64,000 bases of DNA from Tyto alba (lineage: Eukaryota; Chordata; Aves; Strigiformes; Tytonidae), in NCBI RefSeq assembly GCF_018691265.1, contig NW_024881272.1, positions 25,533,323 through 25,597,322 of the forward strand. Direction: 5' to 3'. Shown here in pieces: positions 62,721 to 64,000 of this stretch. The notes under the pieces are model-generated. The model saw only the letters and a program-made list of their open reading frames with translations, did no database searches and was not told the DNA's origin. The position numbers and the translations under genes are program-made. Positions within the stretch are counted from its first letter, which is position 1. The number at the start of each line of letters is the position of its first letter.

Positions 62721-64000
62721 GCAGCGGGTGCTCCCTGCGGCAGGGCCGGACTCAGCTCCCGGGAGTAACGCTGCCGGGAGCAGGGACGTTACACCGGGCT
62801 TAGGCCAGTGGGGACGGACAATCCAACCGACAGGTAGGATGAGCCAGGCGATTTAGAAATGACTTTCATGGGAACTCGTTCTGCTTAAAATATTATTGGA
62901 TTTTCATTTAGGAACCTATCAAAGTGCAAGAATAAAGTCTGAGCTGCCTAACTCACATAGGTCTAAACAAACAGTCCTTCCTTCTGCTCTAGGATCTGAC
63001 AGCTCGCGGATTGGAAAGGGTCCTTCGTCAAGGCACGGGCTGAGTCTCAGGGAAACCCACTGTGCCAGGCAGAATAGGGGGCTTTGCATTTATTCAGGCT
63101 GAAAATCTTCCCCTTTGCAGGATGAAGCCGCTCCCAGGCCTGTGCTGCAGGGATGCTGCCTTCCCCACGTGTGCCCTTCACTCTGCCCGCGGCTGCCCGG
63201 GCGGTAGCTGCACGGGGCCCTGCACTCCACTCCCGCTGTGCACGGAGGCAAAAGCTCTCTGATGGCTTTTGCTCCAGTCCCACAGCAAGTGAGCAGCTCT
63301 GCATATGTTGGATCACGCTAACACGTCCTCGGTGGAGCTGCCTTCTGGTGTGCTTCACCCGTAACCCGCGGTGATCTCTGCTACCCATGGCTTCAGCTCT
63401 GCTCCTGTGGCTGGAGAGCCTGCCTCATGGTGCAAGCCGTGCTTCCCATCCAGCAGGATCCCAGGACGTACACAGCCTCAAAAACCTTCCTTCATCACCC
63501 TCATAAACCTTCTCCTATCATCTTCATAGGTCTTCCCCCATCACCTTCATAGGCTTGGCTAGAAGAGAGCCTAGAAGCCCCAAGCCCAAGCCAAACCTGA
63601 CCCAGCTCAAGTGGGCAAAAGAGAGAGTTGTCAGATTGTAAATGCAAAAATAAAGGGTTCAAGTTATGTGTTTCCCCAGGGGGTTTCTTAAGCAGGTTGT
63701 TTAGAAGAAAAAAAAAAAAAAAAAAAAAAGTTCAGTTCTTCCTGGAGAATTTGAGAAGAGAATTTCTAGCTGCTGTCCATTGCTATATTGCTGTACTTAA
63801 AGCTTAACTGGAGTAGAACAGAGGGGTTTGTTTCTTCCCTTATGGAAAAATAAAATAAAGAGAACAGCATTGCAATTAAAAGAAGAAATCCCTCACTATT
63901 CTCCTTACATTAGAAAAGAAAATCCAACCATCCTCTTAATGATCAAACTTTTAAAAACAGCCCCCAACTTGGCAGTTTCCCCCTGACAGGTCCCTTTTTT
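62721..64000. other. Intergenic DNA to the right edge
   Basis: No supported gene. A 22-A homopolymer lies at 63708-63729. Confidence 0.55.

Overview
The window is nuclear DNA of a bird. Genes are split by GT-AG introns, CpG islands sit at housekeeping promoters, and a CR1 LINE fragment and an avian-type solo LTR are present. Gene order LRRC41-UQCRH-NSUN4-FAAH matches the block on human chromosome 1p33. There are no bacterial-style operons, CRISPR arrays or insertion sequences. The species cannot be named from sequence alone; the LTR type hints at a neoavian bird, which is an inference.

Layout. 575-5583 (-) is LRRC41, with its last exons beyond the left edge. 5584-6035 is a CpG-rich bidirectional promoter shared with UQCRH (6036-7079, +). 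NSUN4 (8334-11845, +) follows with its own CpG island. From 13031 to 55594 the minus strand carries a tandem cluster of fatty-acid amide hydrolase (amidase signature family) genes. Copy A (13031-23005), copy C (29673-42315) and copy D (44948-55594) each have 15 exons with matching intron phases and can be spliced into open proteins of 587, 588 and 574 residues. Copy B (24775-27971) is a decayed relic holding parts of exons 1, 9, 10 and 15. Copy D has the CpG-island promoter and the mammalian exon 11 length and is the best candidate for the FAAH ortholog; A and C look like the avian VDHAP-type paralogs (naming from memory). 55595-64000 holds no gene I can support; it contains simple repeats and a stretch near 62030-62720 that looks like conserved non-coding DNA, possibly tied to DMBX1, the next gene in mammals.

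Functional links. UQCRH (complex III hinge protein) and NSUN4 (mitochondrial 12S rRNA methyltransferase) both serve the mitochondrion; LRRC41 is a Cullin-RING ligase substrate adaptor. The FAAH cluster is the accessory part of the window: three copies keep the Ser-Ser-Lys triad but differ in the membrane-binding cap, the substrate channel and promoter type, while some exons are far more alike than their neighbours, suggesting gene conversion between copies.
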